A DNA stretch of 21,319 nt, from assembly GCA_034189125.1 (NCBI GenBank), contig JAXHVB010000020.1:1-21319 (forward strand), written 5' to 3'. Origin of the DNA: UBA5862 sp002408105 (GTDB lineage: Bacteria > Pseudomonadota > Gammaproteobacteria > Pseudomonadales > UBA5862). Of this stretch, positions 1 to 7,386 are shown piece after piece; the stretch's first letter is position 1, and each line of letters opens with the position of its first letter. The notes under the pieces are model-generated. The model was not told the origin of the DNA. It ran no database searches and was given only the letters and a program-made list of their open reading frames with translations. Made by a program: the position numbers and the translations under genes.

Positions 1-1
1 C

Positions 2-484
2 TTTTATCGGGATTCTGCGGCGTTGCAGGAGGCGTTGGCGCTGTATCAAGCCCAGGACTACGCTGGTGCCTACGCGATCTATGAAGAGCTGGCTGCTGGC
101 GGCAATGCCACGGCGCAGTTTTCGATGGGGGTGATGCACGAGCGCGGTGAGGGGCGGGAGCGCAACCTGGAGGCGGCGCGAACCTGGTACGGGCGTTCTG
201 CCCAAGCGGGCAACCAGTTCGCGCAGTTCAATCTTGGGCGGCTCTTGATGTATGCGCCGCCACAGGAACAGGACGTTGACGAAGGGCTGCGTCTGTTCCA
301 GGCGGCGGCAGAGTCAGGTCTCGATGCAGCGCAGTATGAGCTGGGGCAGCTGTACCTTTCAGGCCTTTGGGTGGACTACGACCCGGTGCAGGCGCAGCGC
401 TGGCTGTCGGCAGCGCAGGGCCAGGGCCATCCGCTCGCGGCCAAGGCGCTGGCCCAATTGCAGGCGCAGTCGCAGCCGTTGTAA
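2..484 (+). CDS. Sel1-repeat (TPR-like) protein, 3' part only
   Basis: The reading frame is open to the left edge, so the true start lies outside the window; the TTG at 23 is probably internal. The visible part holds three to four Sel1-like repeats of about 36 residues, with the usual alternation of small and aromatic residues (for example AQFSMGVMHERGEG, AQFNLGRLLMYAPP and AAQYELGQLYLSG). Sel1 repeats form alpha/alpha solenoids that act as protein-binding scaffolds, often in the periplasm or envelope. No signal peptide can be judged because the N-terminus is missing. The gene converges on the slipin gene with a gap of about 20 nt. The family assignment is firm; the specific role is unknown. 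Confidence 0.8.
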   Translation, partial: FYRDSAALQEALALYQAQDYAGAYAIYEELAAGGNATAQFSMGVMHERGEGRERNLEAARTWYGRSAQAGNQFAQFNLGRLLMYAPPQEQDVDEGLRLFQAAAESGLDAAQYELGQLYLSGLWVDYDPVQAQRWLSAAQGQGHPLAAKALAQLQAQSQPL

Positions 485-505
485 GCCCTGGGCGCCCTTA
501 TGGGT

Positions 506-1318
506 TCAGCTTGTGGTGGCTGAGCCCTGTGTTGGGGCGCTTGGCGTGGGTTGCACGCCGGTCGGGCCAGAGCCCCCGGCTTTGCCCATGAGCGGGCCGA
601 TCAAGTCCATCGGCAGTGGAAACACAATGGTGGAGTTCTTCTCGCCAGCAATGTCGACCAGGGTTTGCAGGTAGCGCAGTTGCAGGGCCTGCGCCTCGCC
701 CGCCAGCACCTTGGCGGCCTGGGAAAGCTTCTCGGAAGCCTGCAATTCACCCTCGGCGTGGATCACCTTGGCGCGTCGGGTCCGCTCGGCCTCGGCCTGC
801 TTGGCAATGGCGCGGATCATGCTCTCGTCCAGGTCCACGTGCTTGATTTCCACATTGGCCACCTTGATGCCCCAGGCGTCGGTTTGGTCGTCCAAAATCG
901 CCTGGATGTCGGCGTTCAATTGTTCTCGGCCGGCGAGCATGTCGTCCAGCTCATGCTGGCCGAGTACCGAGCGCAGGGTGGTTTGCGCCAGTTGGCTGGT
1001 GGCTTCGTAAAAATTCTCCACCTGAATCACGGCCTTTTCGGGGTCAATGACGCGAAAGTAAATCACCGCGTTCACCCGCACCGAGACGTTGTCGCGGGAG
1101 ATCACGTCCTGTGTGGGCACGTCCATCACCACGGTGCGCAGGTCCACCCGCACCATTTGCTGGAGTACGGGGATCAGCAGAATCAGCCCTGGCCCTTTGA
1201 CCTTCCAGAAGCGGCCGAGCATGAACACCACGCCGCGCTCGTATTCACGCAGAATGCGCACCGCACTGGCGAGAAATGCCACCAGCACGGCGAGGGCAAT
1301 CAGAAAAAACACGTTCAT
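506..1318 (-). CDS. Slipin / stomatin-like SPFH (band 7) membrane protein
   Basis: A 270-residue protein with one N-terminal membrane segment (about residues 2-23), then an SPFH/band 7 domain (about 22-190) containing REYERGVVFMLGRF and the DVPTQDVISRDNVSV strand region. An alanine/glutamate-rich helix follows (about 170-215), the usual oligomerising coiled coil. The tail from about 247 is Gly/Pro/Thr/Ser-rich and probably disordered. Prokaryotic slipins form large membrane-bound ring assemblies and are typically encoded beside an NfeD protease that can cleave them. That is the arrangement here: the ATG overlaps the stop of the upstream nfeD gene (ATGA), pointing to translational coupling. 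The exact physiological role, in membrane microdomains or quality control, is inferred from the family. Confidence 0.93.
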   Translation of the reverse strand: MNVFFLIALAVLVAFLASAVRILREYERGVVFMLGRFWKVKGPGLILLIPVLQQMVRVDLRTVVMDVPTQDVISRDNVSVRVNAVIYFRVIDPEKAVIQVENFYEATSQLAQTTLRSVLGQHELDDMLAGREQLNADIQAILDDQTDAWGIKVANVEIKHVDLDESMIRAIAKQAEAERTRRAKVIHAEGELQASEKLSQAAKVLAGEAQALQLRYLQTLVDIAGEKNSTIVFPLPMDLIGPLMGKAGGSGPTGVQPTPSAPTQGSATTS

Positions 1319-2736
1319 GGCGGGCCTCCTTGGGCTGAGATGGGTTCCACGCTGAGCTGCAGGCCGGTGCGCGTCCGCACGCGCACACGCTGGCCAGGGC
1401 TCACAGGTGCGGTGCTCCGGGCATGCCAGAGTTCACCGTGCAGGCGAATGAGGGTGGTGTGCTCGTCCGTCTGCACGACAGTGCCTTCCGCCCCGATCAT
1501 CTCTTCAGGGCCAGAGACCACCTCGCGGCGCCTTGAGCGCATTAACAGCCACACCACAAACAGAAAACCCAAGCTGCTCATGAGCCCGAGGCTGAGTATC
1601 AGTGACAGCGGTATGCCGTAGCCAGGGACTTGCGTGTCGATCAGCACGATGGAGCCGACCACAAAGGCAATCACGCCGCCGACACCTAGCGCGCCGAAGC
1701 TTGGCACCACCGCCTCCATGCCCATGAGCACGACACCCAGGACGATGAGCCCAAGCCCCGCGTAGCTGAAGGGCAGCATTTGCAGGGCCAGGGCGGCCAG
1801 CAGCAAACAGATGGCCCCAGTCACCCCAGGGACAATGGCTCCAGGGTTGGTGAATTCGAAAAACAGCCCATAAATGCCCGCGAGCAACAGGAAGTACGCC
1901 ACGGAGGGGCTGGCTATCACCTGCAGGAAGCGCTGGCGCCAATCCGGCGCCATCTGGGTGACCACTGCCCCGCGGGTCGCCAAGGTGACGGTCCGGCCCT
2001 GGAGCTCAAAGCTCCGTCCGTGAATTTGATCAAGCAGGGTGCGCAGGTCCGCCGTGACCCAGTCGATCACCCTTTTCTCCAATGCCTCCTCAGCGGTCAG
2101 GCTTGCTGCACTGCGCACGGCCGTGCTTGCCCATTCGGCGTTTCGCCCCCGCAGCCGGGCCAAGCCGCGCAAGTAAGCTTCCGCATCATTCACCACTTTT
2201 TCACGCATGGCATCCCGGTCGTGGGGCGCAGTTGGAGTGGAGGGGTCGCCTTTTTCAGGTGCGTTGTCGTCGGTGTCTTGGTTTGGCAAGGGGTTGGAGC
2301 CGCCCCCCATCGACACTGGGGTGGCCGCCCCAACGTTGGTGCCGGGCGCCATGGCAGCGATGTGGGACGCATAGAGGATGTATGTCCCGGCGCTGGCTGC
2401 ACGTGCACCACTGGGTGCAACGTAGGTCGCGACGGGAATGGGCGAACTCAAAATCGCTTTGATGATGTCGCGCATCGCAGAATCCAGCCCCCCCGGGGTG
2501 TCCATCTGCAGCACGGCGAGGGTATGGCCACTGTCGGCGGCGCGCTCCAGTGCATCCACAAAGTAATCGGCGGTGGCGGGCCCGATGGGCCCCTCGATGG
2601 CCAGCAGCGCCACCGGTTGGGGGTCGAGGGTTGATGGCACGGGCGGTGGTGGGCCCTCCGGCTCCGGCAACGCAGCCACAAGCAGGCCCGGCAGCAAAAG
2701 CAGGACCGCGAGCAGGCCGCGTGCCGTTCGGCGCAT
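1315..2736 (-). CDS. NfeD-family membrane-bound serine protease (ClpP class)
   Basis: 473 residues. A signal-like hydrophobic N-terminus (about 5-23) precedes a ClpP/crotonase-fold protease domain (about 40-240). It contains MDTPGGLDSAMRD (79-91) and the nucleophile motif ARAASAGTYI, where Ser115 is the expected catalytic serine. Lys180 in REKVVNDAEAY is the likely catalytic lysine, by analogy with the archaeal PH1510 Ser/Lys dyad. A loop at about 143-175, rich in Asp/Pro/Thr, is inserted between them. Five hydrophobic segments follow (about 275-400), then a soluble NfeD C-terminal OB-fold (about 405-465). This is the long NfeD form. The gene starts 3 nt after pyrC and overlaps the slipin gene by 4 nt, so it is the middle gene of an operon and slipin is its probable partner or substrate. 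Confidence 0.93.
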   Translation of the reverse strand: MRRTARGLLAVLLLLPGLLVAALPEPEGPPPPVPSTLDPQPVALLAIEGPIGPATADYFVDALERAADSGHTLAVLQMDTPGGLDSAMRDIIKAILSSPIPVATYVAPSGARAASAGTYILYASHIAAMAPGTNVGAATPVSMGGGSNPLPNQDTDDNAPEKGDPSTPTAPHDRDAMREKVVNDAEAYLRGLARLRGRNAEWASTAVRSAASLTAEEALEKRVIDWVTADLRTLLDQIHGRSFELQGRTVTLATRGAVVTQMAPDWRQRFLQVIASPSVAYFLLLAGIYGLFFEFTNPGAIVPGVTGAICLLLAALALQMLPFSYAGLGLIVLGVVLMGMEAVVPSFGALGVGGVIAFVVGSIVLIDTQVPGYGIPLSLILSLGLMSSLGFLFVVWLLMRSRRREVVSGPEEMIGAEGTVVQTDEHTTLIRLHGELWHARSTAPVSPGQRVRVRTRTGLQLSVEPISAQGGPP

Positions 2737-2739
2737 GGG

Positions 2740-4080
2740 TCAGCGCACCGCGTTGCAGTCCAGCGCCATCACCGGTGCCGGTTGCAAGCCGCCCTCGCGG
2801 GTGTAGGCCACGGTGCCGTTGATGATGGTGGTGTGGATTGAGGCACCGAATTCAGTGCCTTCAAAGGGAGACCAGCCGCACTTGGACCGCACCGCCTCGC
2901 GGGTCACCAGGGTCGGACGGTTCGGGTCAACCAGTACCAGGTCGGCGTAGTGGTCCTCGCGCAGAAAGCCGCGTTCCGCAACGCCGAACAGGGTGGCTGG
3001 GGCGTGGCTGGTTTTCTGGACCACCTGCTCCAGGCTGAGGTTGCCGGCCTTGACCTGCTGGATCAGCGACAGCAGCGCGTCTTGCACCAGCGGTAACCCC
3101 GCCGGAGCCCGCAGGTATGGGCGGGCTTTTTCGTCAAGCAAGTGGGGGGCGTGGTCGGTGGCGATCACGTCCAGGCGGTCTTCGCGCAGCGCTGCGAGCA
3201 GCGCCCGCCGGTCCTCGTTGGTTTTGATCGCTGGGTTGCACTTGATCAGGCTGCCCTTTTCCGCGTAGTCGGCGTCGCTGAAGAACAGGTGGTGCACGCA
3301 GGCCTCACCCGTGATGCGCTTGCCTTGAATGGGGCCGGGGGTGAACAGGTCCAGCTCTCGTGCGGTGGTGAGGTGCAGCACGTGCAGGCGTGCGTCATGG
3401 GTTTTGGCGAGCCCCACGGCAAAGCTTGATGAGCGCAAGCAGGCTTCGGCGCTGCGGATGCGGGGGTGGCACGCCATGGGGATGGCCTCCCCGTACTGTT
3501 CGACGCATATGGCCTCGTTGGCTTCGATGGTGGGGGAGTCCTCGCAGTGGGTCGCGATCAGCAAGGGCGATTCCGCAAAGATCTTGTCGAGCACCTCCGC
3601 ATCATCCACCAGCATGTTGCCGGTCGAGGCTCCCATGAACACCTTGATGGCGCATGCGAGCTTGGGGTCTGCCACGCGAATGTCGTCCAGGTTGTCATTG
3701 CTGGCGCCGTGGTAAAAGCTGTAGTTGGCTGCGGACTTTTGGGCGGCGATCGCGTGCTTGGCGAGCAGGGCTTCGCGGTTCAGGGTCGGGGGGCTGCAGT
3801 TGGGCATCTCCATGTAGCTGGTGATGCCTCCGGCGACGGCCGCGCGCGATTCGGACTGGATGTCGCCCTTGTGGGTAAGCCCGGGTTCGCGAAAGTGCAC
3901 CTGGTCATCGATCATACCGGGCAACAGCAGCAGACCGCTGGCATCGATTTGCGTGCGGGCGGAGCGGCCTTGTAGGTCCGCCCCGATTGCGGTGATGCGC
4001 CGGTTGGCGATGGCCACATCCGCGTGCCAGCGGCGGCCCTCGTTGACCAGCTCGGCGTTCAGAATCAATAAGTCGTCCAT
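2740..4080 (-). CDS. pyrC: Dihydroorotase (PyrC)
   Basis: A 446-residue amidohydrolase of the long bacterial dihydroorotase type, catalysing reversible cyclisation of N-carbamoyl-L-aspartate to dihydroorotate, the third step of de novo pyrimidine synthesis in the cytoplasm. Visible motifs are DDQVHFREPG (58-67), KVFMGASTGN (146-155), ATHCE (176-180, His178), HVLHLTTARE (233-242) and the active-site Asp309 in IATDHAPH. The usual metal-binding HxH after strand 1 reads Gln60-Val-His62. From memory, this variant is shared by a subgroup that includes Bacteroidetes enzymes, so it is not obviously a defect. It is first in an operon with nfeD and slipin and is divergent from hisI. The start at 4080 gives a normal family N-terminus. 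Confidence 0.95.
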   Translation of the reverse strand: MDDLLILNAELVNEGRRWHADVAIANRRITAIGADLQGRSARTQIDASGLLLLPGMIDDQVHFREPGLTHKGDIQSESRAAVAGGITSYMEMPNCSPPTLNREALLAKHAIAAQKSAANYSFYHGASNDNLDDIRVADPKLACAIKVFMGASTGNMLVDDAEVLDKIFAESPLLIATHCEDSPTIEANEAICVEQYGEAIPMACHPRIRSAEACLRSSSFAVGLAKTHDARLHVLHLTTARELDLFTPGPIQGKRITGEACVHHLFFSDADYAEKGSLIKCNPAIKTNEDRRALLAALREDRLDVIATDHAPHLLDEKARPYLRAPAGLPLVQDALLSLIQQVKAGNLSLEQVVQKTSHAPATLFGVAERGFLREDHYADLVLVDPNRPTLVTREAVRSKCGWSPFEGTEFGASIHTTIINGTVAYTREGGLQPAPVMALDCNAVR

Positions 4081-4152
4081 TGGGCGATTCTAACTCGGCC
4101 CATGGGCTTTTGATATGCTGACCGCATTGGACTGGCTGGGAGAGGAAGTGCC

Positions 4153-4629
4153 ATGCCCACAAAGCGAGCAGGTGGGGTACCGGGTCAAGCTGGCGTCGAC
4201 TTCAAAGCCCTGGAGGCGGCTGCTCCCGGGCACCTGGTCGCGACGTCTGCGCTCCTTGAGTGCTTGCGCTTTGATGCCCAAGGGTTGATCCCCTGCATTG
4301 CCCAGCAGTTCGATTCCGGCGCGGTGCTGATGATGGCCTGGATGAACCGCGACAGCCTTCAGAGCACCCTCGAGACAGGCCACATGTGCTACTGGTCGCG
4401 CTCGCGAAGCTCATTGTGGCGCAAAGGCGAGTCCTCAGGCCAAGTGCAGGCGCTGCGCGAATTGCGGGTGGACTGCGATGGTGACGCGCTGCTTGCATTG
4501 GTGGACCAGCAGGGCCCGGCCTGTCACAGCGGCCGGCGCAGCTGCTTCTATGTACAGATTGGCAGCGAGCGATCCGAGGTCGTCACCGCGCCGCTCATCA
4601 GCCCTGAAGTCTTGTACGGCCGCGGCTAG
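4153..4629 (+). CDS. hisI: Phosphoribosyl-AMP cyclohydrolase (HisI)
   Basis: 158 residues. HisI opens the adenine ring of phosphoribosyl-AMP, the third step of histidine synthesis. Family motifs are clear: FDAQGLIPCIAQ (40-51), VLMMAWMN (58-65), YWSRSRSSLWRKGESSG (80-96), the metal-binding VDCDGD (Asp107, Asp109, Asp111 and Cys108) and ACHSGRRSCFY (Cys124, Cys131). It is a stand-alone cyclohydrolase without the HisE domain, and no other his gene is in the window. About 33 residues precede the conserved core, more than in minimal HisI proteins; the ATG at 4153 has a GAGGAAG-like ribosome site just upstream and no shorter start with one is evident. It is divergent from pyrC across a 72-nt gap and convergent with the Trm112-like gene. 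Confidence 0.94.
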   Translation: MPTKRAGGVPGQAGVDFKALEAAAPGHLVATSALLECLRFDAQGLIPCIAQQFDSGAVLMMAWMNRDSLQSTLETGHMCYWSRSRSSLWRKGESSGQVQALRELRVDCDGDALLALVDQQGPACHSGRRSCFYVQIGSERSEVVTAPLISPEVLYGRG

Positions 4630-4652
4630 GCGGCAGGGTCGGCGAGGCCTGT

Positions 4653-4844
4653 TTAGGGCAGGGACTCTTTCTCTTCTTGGCTGAGTGGCCGTGCTTCCGA
4701 TTCCAGCAGCACTGGAATGTCGTCGCGGATGGGGTAGGCCAAAGCGCTGGCCTTGCACAGCAACTCGCGACGCTCAGGGTCGTAGTGGAGTGGCGCCTTG
4801 GTCACGGGGCAAACGAGAATTTCGAGCAGTTTAGGATCCAACAT
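4653..4844 (-). CDS. Trm112/YcaR family small protein
   Basis: A 63-residue protein beginning MLDPKLLEILVCP and ending in the family signature AYPIRDDIPVLLESEARPL, colinear with E. coli YcaR (UPF0434). The frame extends upstream, but homology and family length put the start at the ATG at 4842-4844. Eukaryotic and archaeal Trm112 proteins are zinc-binding activators of methyltransferases; the role of the bacterial short form is poorly defined. The first zinc-ligand pair, CPxC in E. coli, reads CPVT here, leaving Cys12 and Cys30 only, so zinc binding is doubtful. It is often found near lpxK/kdsB in other gammaproteobacteria, but here it sits alone between hisI and ffs. Confidence 0.88.
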   Translation of the reverse strand: MLDPKLLEILVCPVTKAPLHYDPERRELLCKASALAYPIRDDIPVLLESEARPLSQEEKESLP

Positions 4845-4920
4845 GGGGTCGCCTGTGGGTGGATGCTGGAGCATTGTACCTCCAGGCCAGGCGTCGCAGC
4901 GAGGGGTGGACGCCGCGCGG

Positions 4921-4950
4921 TTGCGCCGCTTGTGGCAATGCGGGTAGAGT
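4921..4950 (+). promoter_or_regulatory. Possible sigma70 promoter for ffs (weak)
   Basis: A TTGCGC at 4921-4926 and a TAGAGT at 4945-4950 are separated by 18 nt. They match the -35 and -10 consensus at about three and four of six positions. Transcription would start near 4957, leaving a leader of about 40 nt before the SRP RNA, compatible with a processed precursor. The match is weak and could be chance. Confidence 0.22.
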
Positions 4951-4996
4951 ACGCAGCCCGGCTGTTCCCCGCTTTCGCGGCGCGTTCGGCCTGTTA

Positions 4997-5110
<114 letters not shown>

Positions 5111-5194
5111 CCCCTTCTACGTGTTCATGTACAGCGCAGCATTGTATTCCACTACTGGAGCGACCTCGCGCCACCAGTCCAGGCGCCTCTGGCC

Positions 5195-7000
5195 ATGAGT
5201 TACCAGGTCCTCGCCCGCAAATGGCGCCCAAGCACCTTCGCCGAAACAGTTGGCCAGGAAGCGGTCCTAAAGGCGCTGGTGCATGCCCTCGACCACAACC
5301 GGGTGCACCACGCCTACTTGTTCACCGGCACCCGTGGGGTTGGCAAAACCTCGATTGCCCGAATCCTGGCGAAGTGCCTGAACTGCGAAGCTGGGGTGAC
5401 TTCGGTGCCGTGCGGAGAGTGCAGCGCCTGCACCAGCATTGCCGAAGGCCGCTTTGTCGATCTGATTGAGGTCGATGCCGCCTCACGGACCCGAGTCGAG
5501 GACACCCGCGAGCTGCTTGATAACGTGCAATACACCCCGACTGTGGGCCGCTTCAAAGTGTACCTAATTGATGAAGTGCACATGCTTTCTTCCCATAGTT
5601 TCAATGCGTTACTAAAAACACTTGAGGAACCGCCTGAGCACGTAAAGTTCCTGCTAGCGACCACCGACCCCAAGCGGCTGCCGGTGACGATTTTGTCGCG
5701 CTGTCTGCAGTTGCACCTGAAGAACATTCCCGCCGAGCGCATTGCCGAACACCTCGCGGCCATCCTCACAGCAGAGGCGGTCGCTCACGAGGGCGGCGCG
5801 CTCCGCCTGCTGGCTCGCTCCGCCGAGGGCAGCCTGCGCGATGCCCTCAGCCTCACCGATCAGGCCATTGCCTTTGGCAGTGGCGAGGTTCGTGAAACCG
5901 ATGTCCGCACCATGCTGGGCAGCGTCGACCACCAGGCGGTCGCGCAACTGATCCAAGCGCTCGCCGAACGCGATGCCGAACACTTGTTGAGCCAGGTCGA
6001 CGAGTTGGCCCAGTATGGCGCCGACTTTCGGGTGGTCCTGGACGAATTGATCGGCTTGTTGCACCAGTTGGCGATCGCACAGGTGGTGCCCGGAAAAGTT
6101 GCCGTTCCTCTGTTGGAAGGTGAGGCCTTGGCGCACCTCGCGGCGCAGCTCACGGGCGAAGAGGTTCAGTTGTACTACCAGTTTGCCCTGCAAGGCCGGC
6201 GTGACCTTCCCCTGTCGCCCGATTCGCGCGAAGCCTTCGAAATGCTTCTGCTGCGCATGTTGGTGTTTCGCCCCTTCGAACCCCCCACCAGCCCCAACCA
6301 AGGTGATGGGCCGGCCGGTCGGCTCGAAAAAAAAAAGCCTCTGACGTCTGAGGCATCCGCAGTCCGTGAGCCTGCCCCGGCATCGCCTTCGCCGGACGTC
6401 GCAGGATTCGACCGAAAAGAAGTTGGGTCCGCTGCAGCGGTCATCGCATCGAATCCCGAGGACGCCGGAGGGCCGGTGGCGGCGCGTGAACCTGCTGGTG
6501 AGGTGCCACGAGCGGCTGCAATGGTCCACGAGCGAGCCCGCAGCACGGATGGTTCCACCGGTGGTAGCGCCTTGAATGGAGCAGAGCCAGCCCATCGAGG
6601 CGCCGGGCTGACCGAAGATTGGGTCCAACTGGCCATCGGGCTGCCGCTTTCGGGTGTCGCACGAGCCCTTGCGCTGAATGCAGAGCTGAGTCGGCGCGAC
6701 GGTACCGATTGGTGTTTGCGGGTGGATCCGAGCCACAGCACATTGGTGGGCGCGGCTCATCAAGAGCGCATTCAAGAAGCCTTGTGCGAAACCACTGGAT
6801 CGGCGATCAAGCTCAGTGTTGAGCTGGGTGCGCTCAGCGCTGAAACAGCGGCCATGTACCTTGCCCGCCGGGAACGAGAACGCCACCTCGAAGCGGTGGC
6901 CGCATTGGAGGCCGATCCTGCGGTGCAGGCGTTGGTCGAGCGCTTCGATGCACGGCTCGTCCCGGAATCGGTTCAGCCAGTGGACGGGGGAGATGCCTGA
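5195..7000 (+). CDS. dnaX: DNA polymerase III clamp-loader subunit tau/gamma (DnaX)
   Basis: 601 residues from the ATG at 5195, chosen because MSYQVLARKWRP is the universal DnaX N-terminus; the frame is open further upstream but would run into ffs. Domain I has Walker A GTRGVGKTS (45-53), zinc cysteines 64, 73, 76 and 79 (same numbering as E. coli), Walker B VYLIDEVHML (122-131) and the SRC arginine finger (Arg169). Domains II-III run to about 370. A Pro/Ala/Glu-rich linker (about 382-500) leads to a C-terminal domain that in tau binds the polymerase alpha subunit. A ten-A tract at codons 378-381 followed by a hairpin predicts a truncated gamma-like product. It heads the dnaX-ybaB-recR cluster. 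It is somewhat shorter than E. coli tau (643). Confidence 0.96.
   Translation: MSYQVLARKWRPSTFAETVGQEAVLKALVHALDHNRVHHAYLFTGTRGVGKTSIARILAKCLNCEAGVTSVPCGECSACTSIAEGRFVDLIEVDAASRTRVEDTRELLDNVQYTPTVGRFKVYLIDEVHMLSSHSFNALLKTLEEPPEHVKFLLATTDPKRLPVTILSRCLQLHLKNIPAERIAEHLAAILTAEAVAHEGGALRLLARSAEGSLRDALSLTDQAIAFGSGEVRETDVRTMLGSVDHQAVAQLIQALAERDAEHLLSQVDELAQYGADFRVVLDELIGLLHQLAIAQVVPGKVAVPLLEGEALAHLAAQLTGEEVQLYYQFALQGRRDLPLSPDSREAFEMLLLRMLVFRPFEPPTSPNQGDGPAGRLEKKKPLTSEASAVREPAPASPSPDVAGFDRKEVGSAAAVIASNPEDAGGPVAAREPAGEVPRAAAMVHERARSTDGSTGGSALNGAEPAHRGAGLTEDWVQLAIGLPLSGVARALALNAELSRRDGTDWCLRVDPSHSTLVGAAHQERIQEALCETTGSAIKLSVELGALSAETAAMYLARRERERHLEAVAALEADPAVQALVERFDARLVPESVQPVDGGDA
6327..6354 (+). promoter_or_regulatory. 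dnaX: dnaX slippery A-tract plus hairpin (predicted recoding site)
   Basis: Ten consecutive A (6327-6336) and a G read as GAA AAA AAA AAG, containing the A-AAA-AAG heptamer used in E. coli dnaX. Directly after comes GCCTC (6337-6341) paired with GAGGC (6350-6354). A -1 shift, or one extra A in the transcript, gives Ala-Ser-Asp-Val and then TGA at 6349-6351 (product about 385 residues). Loss of one A gives Ser-Leu and then TGA at 6342-6344. The truncated product keeps clamp-loader domains I-III. Whether the mechanism is ribosomal frameshifting or transcriptional slippage, as in Thermus, cannot be told from sequence. Confidence 0.75.
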
Positions 7001-7050
7001 GCCCTGTATACTCCCCCATTTCATGCAGCCCAGGGTTTTCGGAGGTGCAG

Positions 7051-7374
7051 ATGAAATCCGGTCTCGGTGATTTGATGAAGCAGGCGCAGAAGCTCCAGGA
7101 GCAGATGCAAAAAACCCAGGAAGAACTGGGTCAGCTGGAGGTTGTGGGTGAATCTGGCGCAGGTCTTGTGAAGGTCACCATGAGCGGTCGGCATGAGGTG
7201 CGCCGGGTGCAGTTGGAGCCTGGTGTGCTGAGTGAAGCCGCCGAAGTGATCGAAGACCTCGTCGCCGCTGCGGTGAACGATGCAGTGCGCCGTGTTGAAG
7301 AGGAAAACCGTGAAAGAATCTCTAGCCTGACCGCCGGCGTCAATTTGCCGGCCGGCTTCAAGATGCCGTTCTGA
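7051..7374 (+). CDS. ybaB: YbaB/EbfC nucleoid-associated protein
   Basis: 107 residues with the family pattern: an N-terminal amphipathic helix beginning MKSGLGDLMKQAQKLQEQMQ, a central VTMSGRHEVRRVQLEP strand region, and a C-terminal helix ending NLPAGFKMPF. YbaB/EbfC is a small dimeric DNA-binding protein that coats the nucleoid. The start is set by a strong GGAGG at 7041-7045, 5 nt before the ATG at 7051; a GTG six bases upstream overlaps that site and is less likely. It lies between dnaX and recR, the classical order, and recR follows 12 nt after its stop. Confidence 0.95.
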   Translation: MKSGLGDLMKQAQKLQEQMQKTQEELGQLEVVGESGAGLVKVTMSGRHEVRRVQLEPGVLSEAAEVIEDLVAAAVNDAVRRVEEENRERISSLTAGVNLPAGFKMPF

Positions 7375-7386
7375 CGGGGCTCTGGG

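Noticed and set aside
551..1621. 356-codon plus-strand open frame
   Set aside because: Antisense to the slipin and nfeD genes; a shadow of their codon usage.
4081..4152. Leaderless or strong divergent promoter between pyrC and hisI
   Set aside because: A TAGAAT on the minus strand (complement of 4087-4092) looks like a -10 but lacks a -35 at 16-18 nt and would start transcription at the ATG; too weak to annotate.
6327..6354. Intrinsic terminator on the minus strand (hairpin followed by ten T)
   Set aside because: It has the form of one, but no minus-strand gene lies upstream of it; the dnaX recoding explanation fits frame, stops and position.
5654..7024. 456-codon minus-strand open frame
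   Set aside because: Complementary to dnaX, whose motifs are unambiguous; its translation is compositionally odd and matches nothing.
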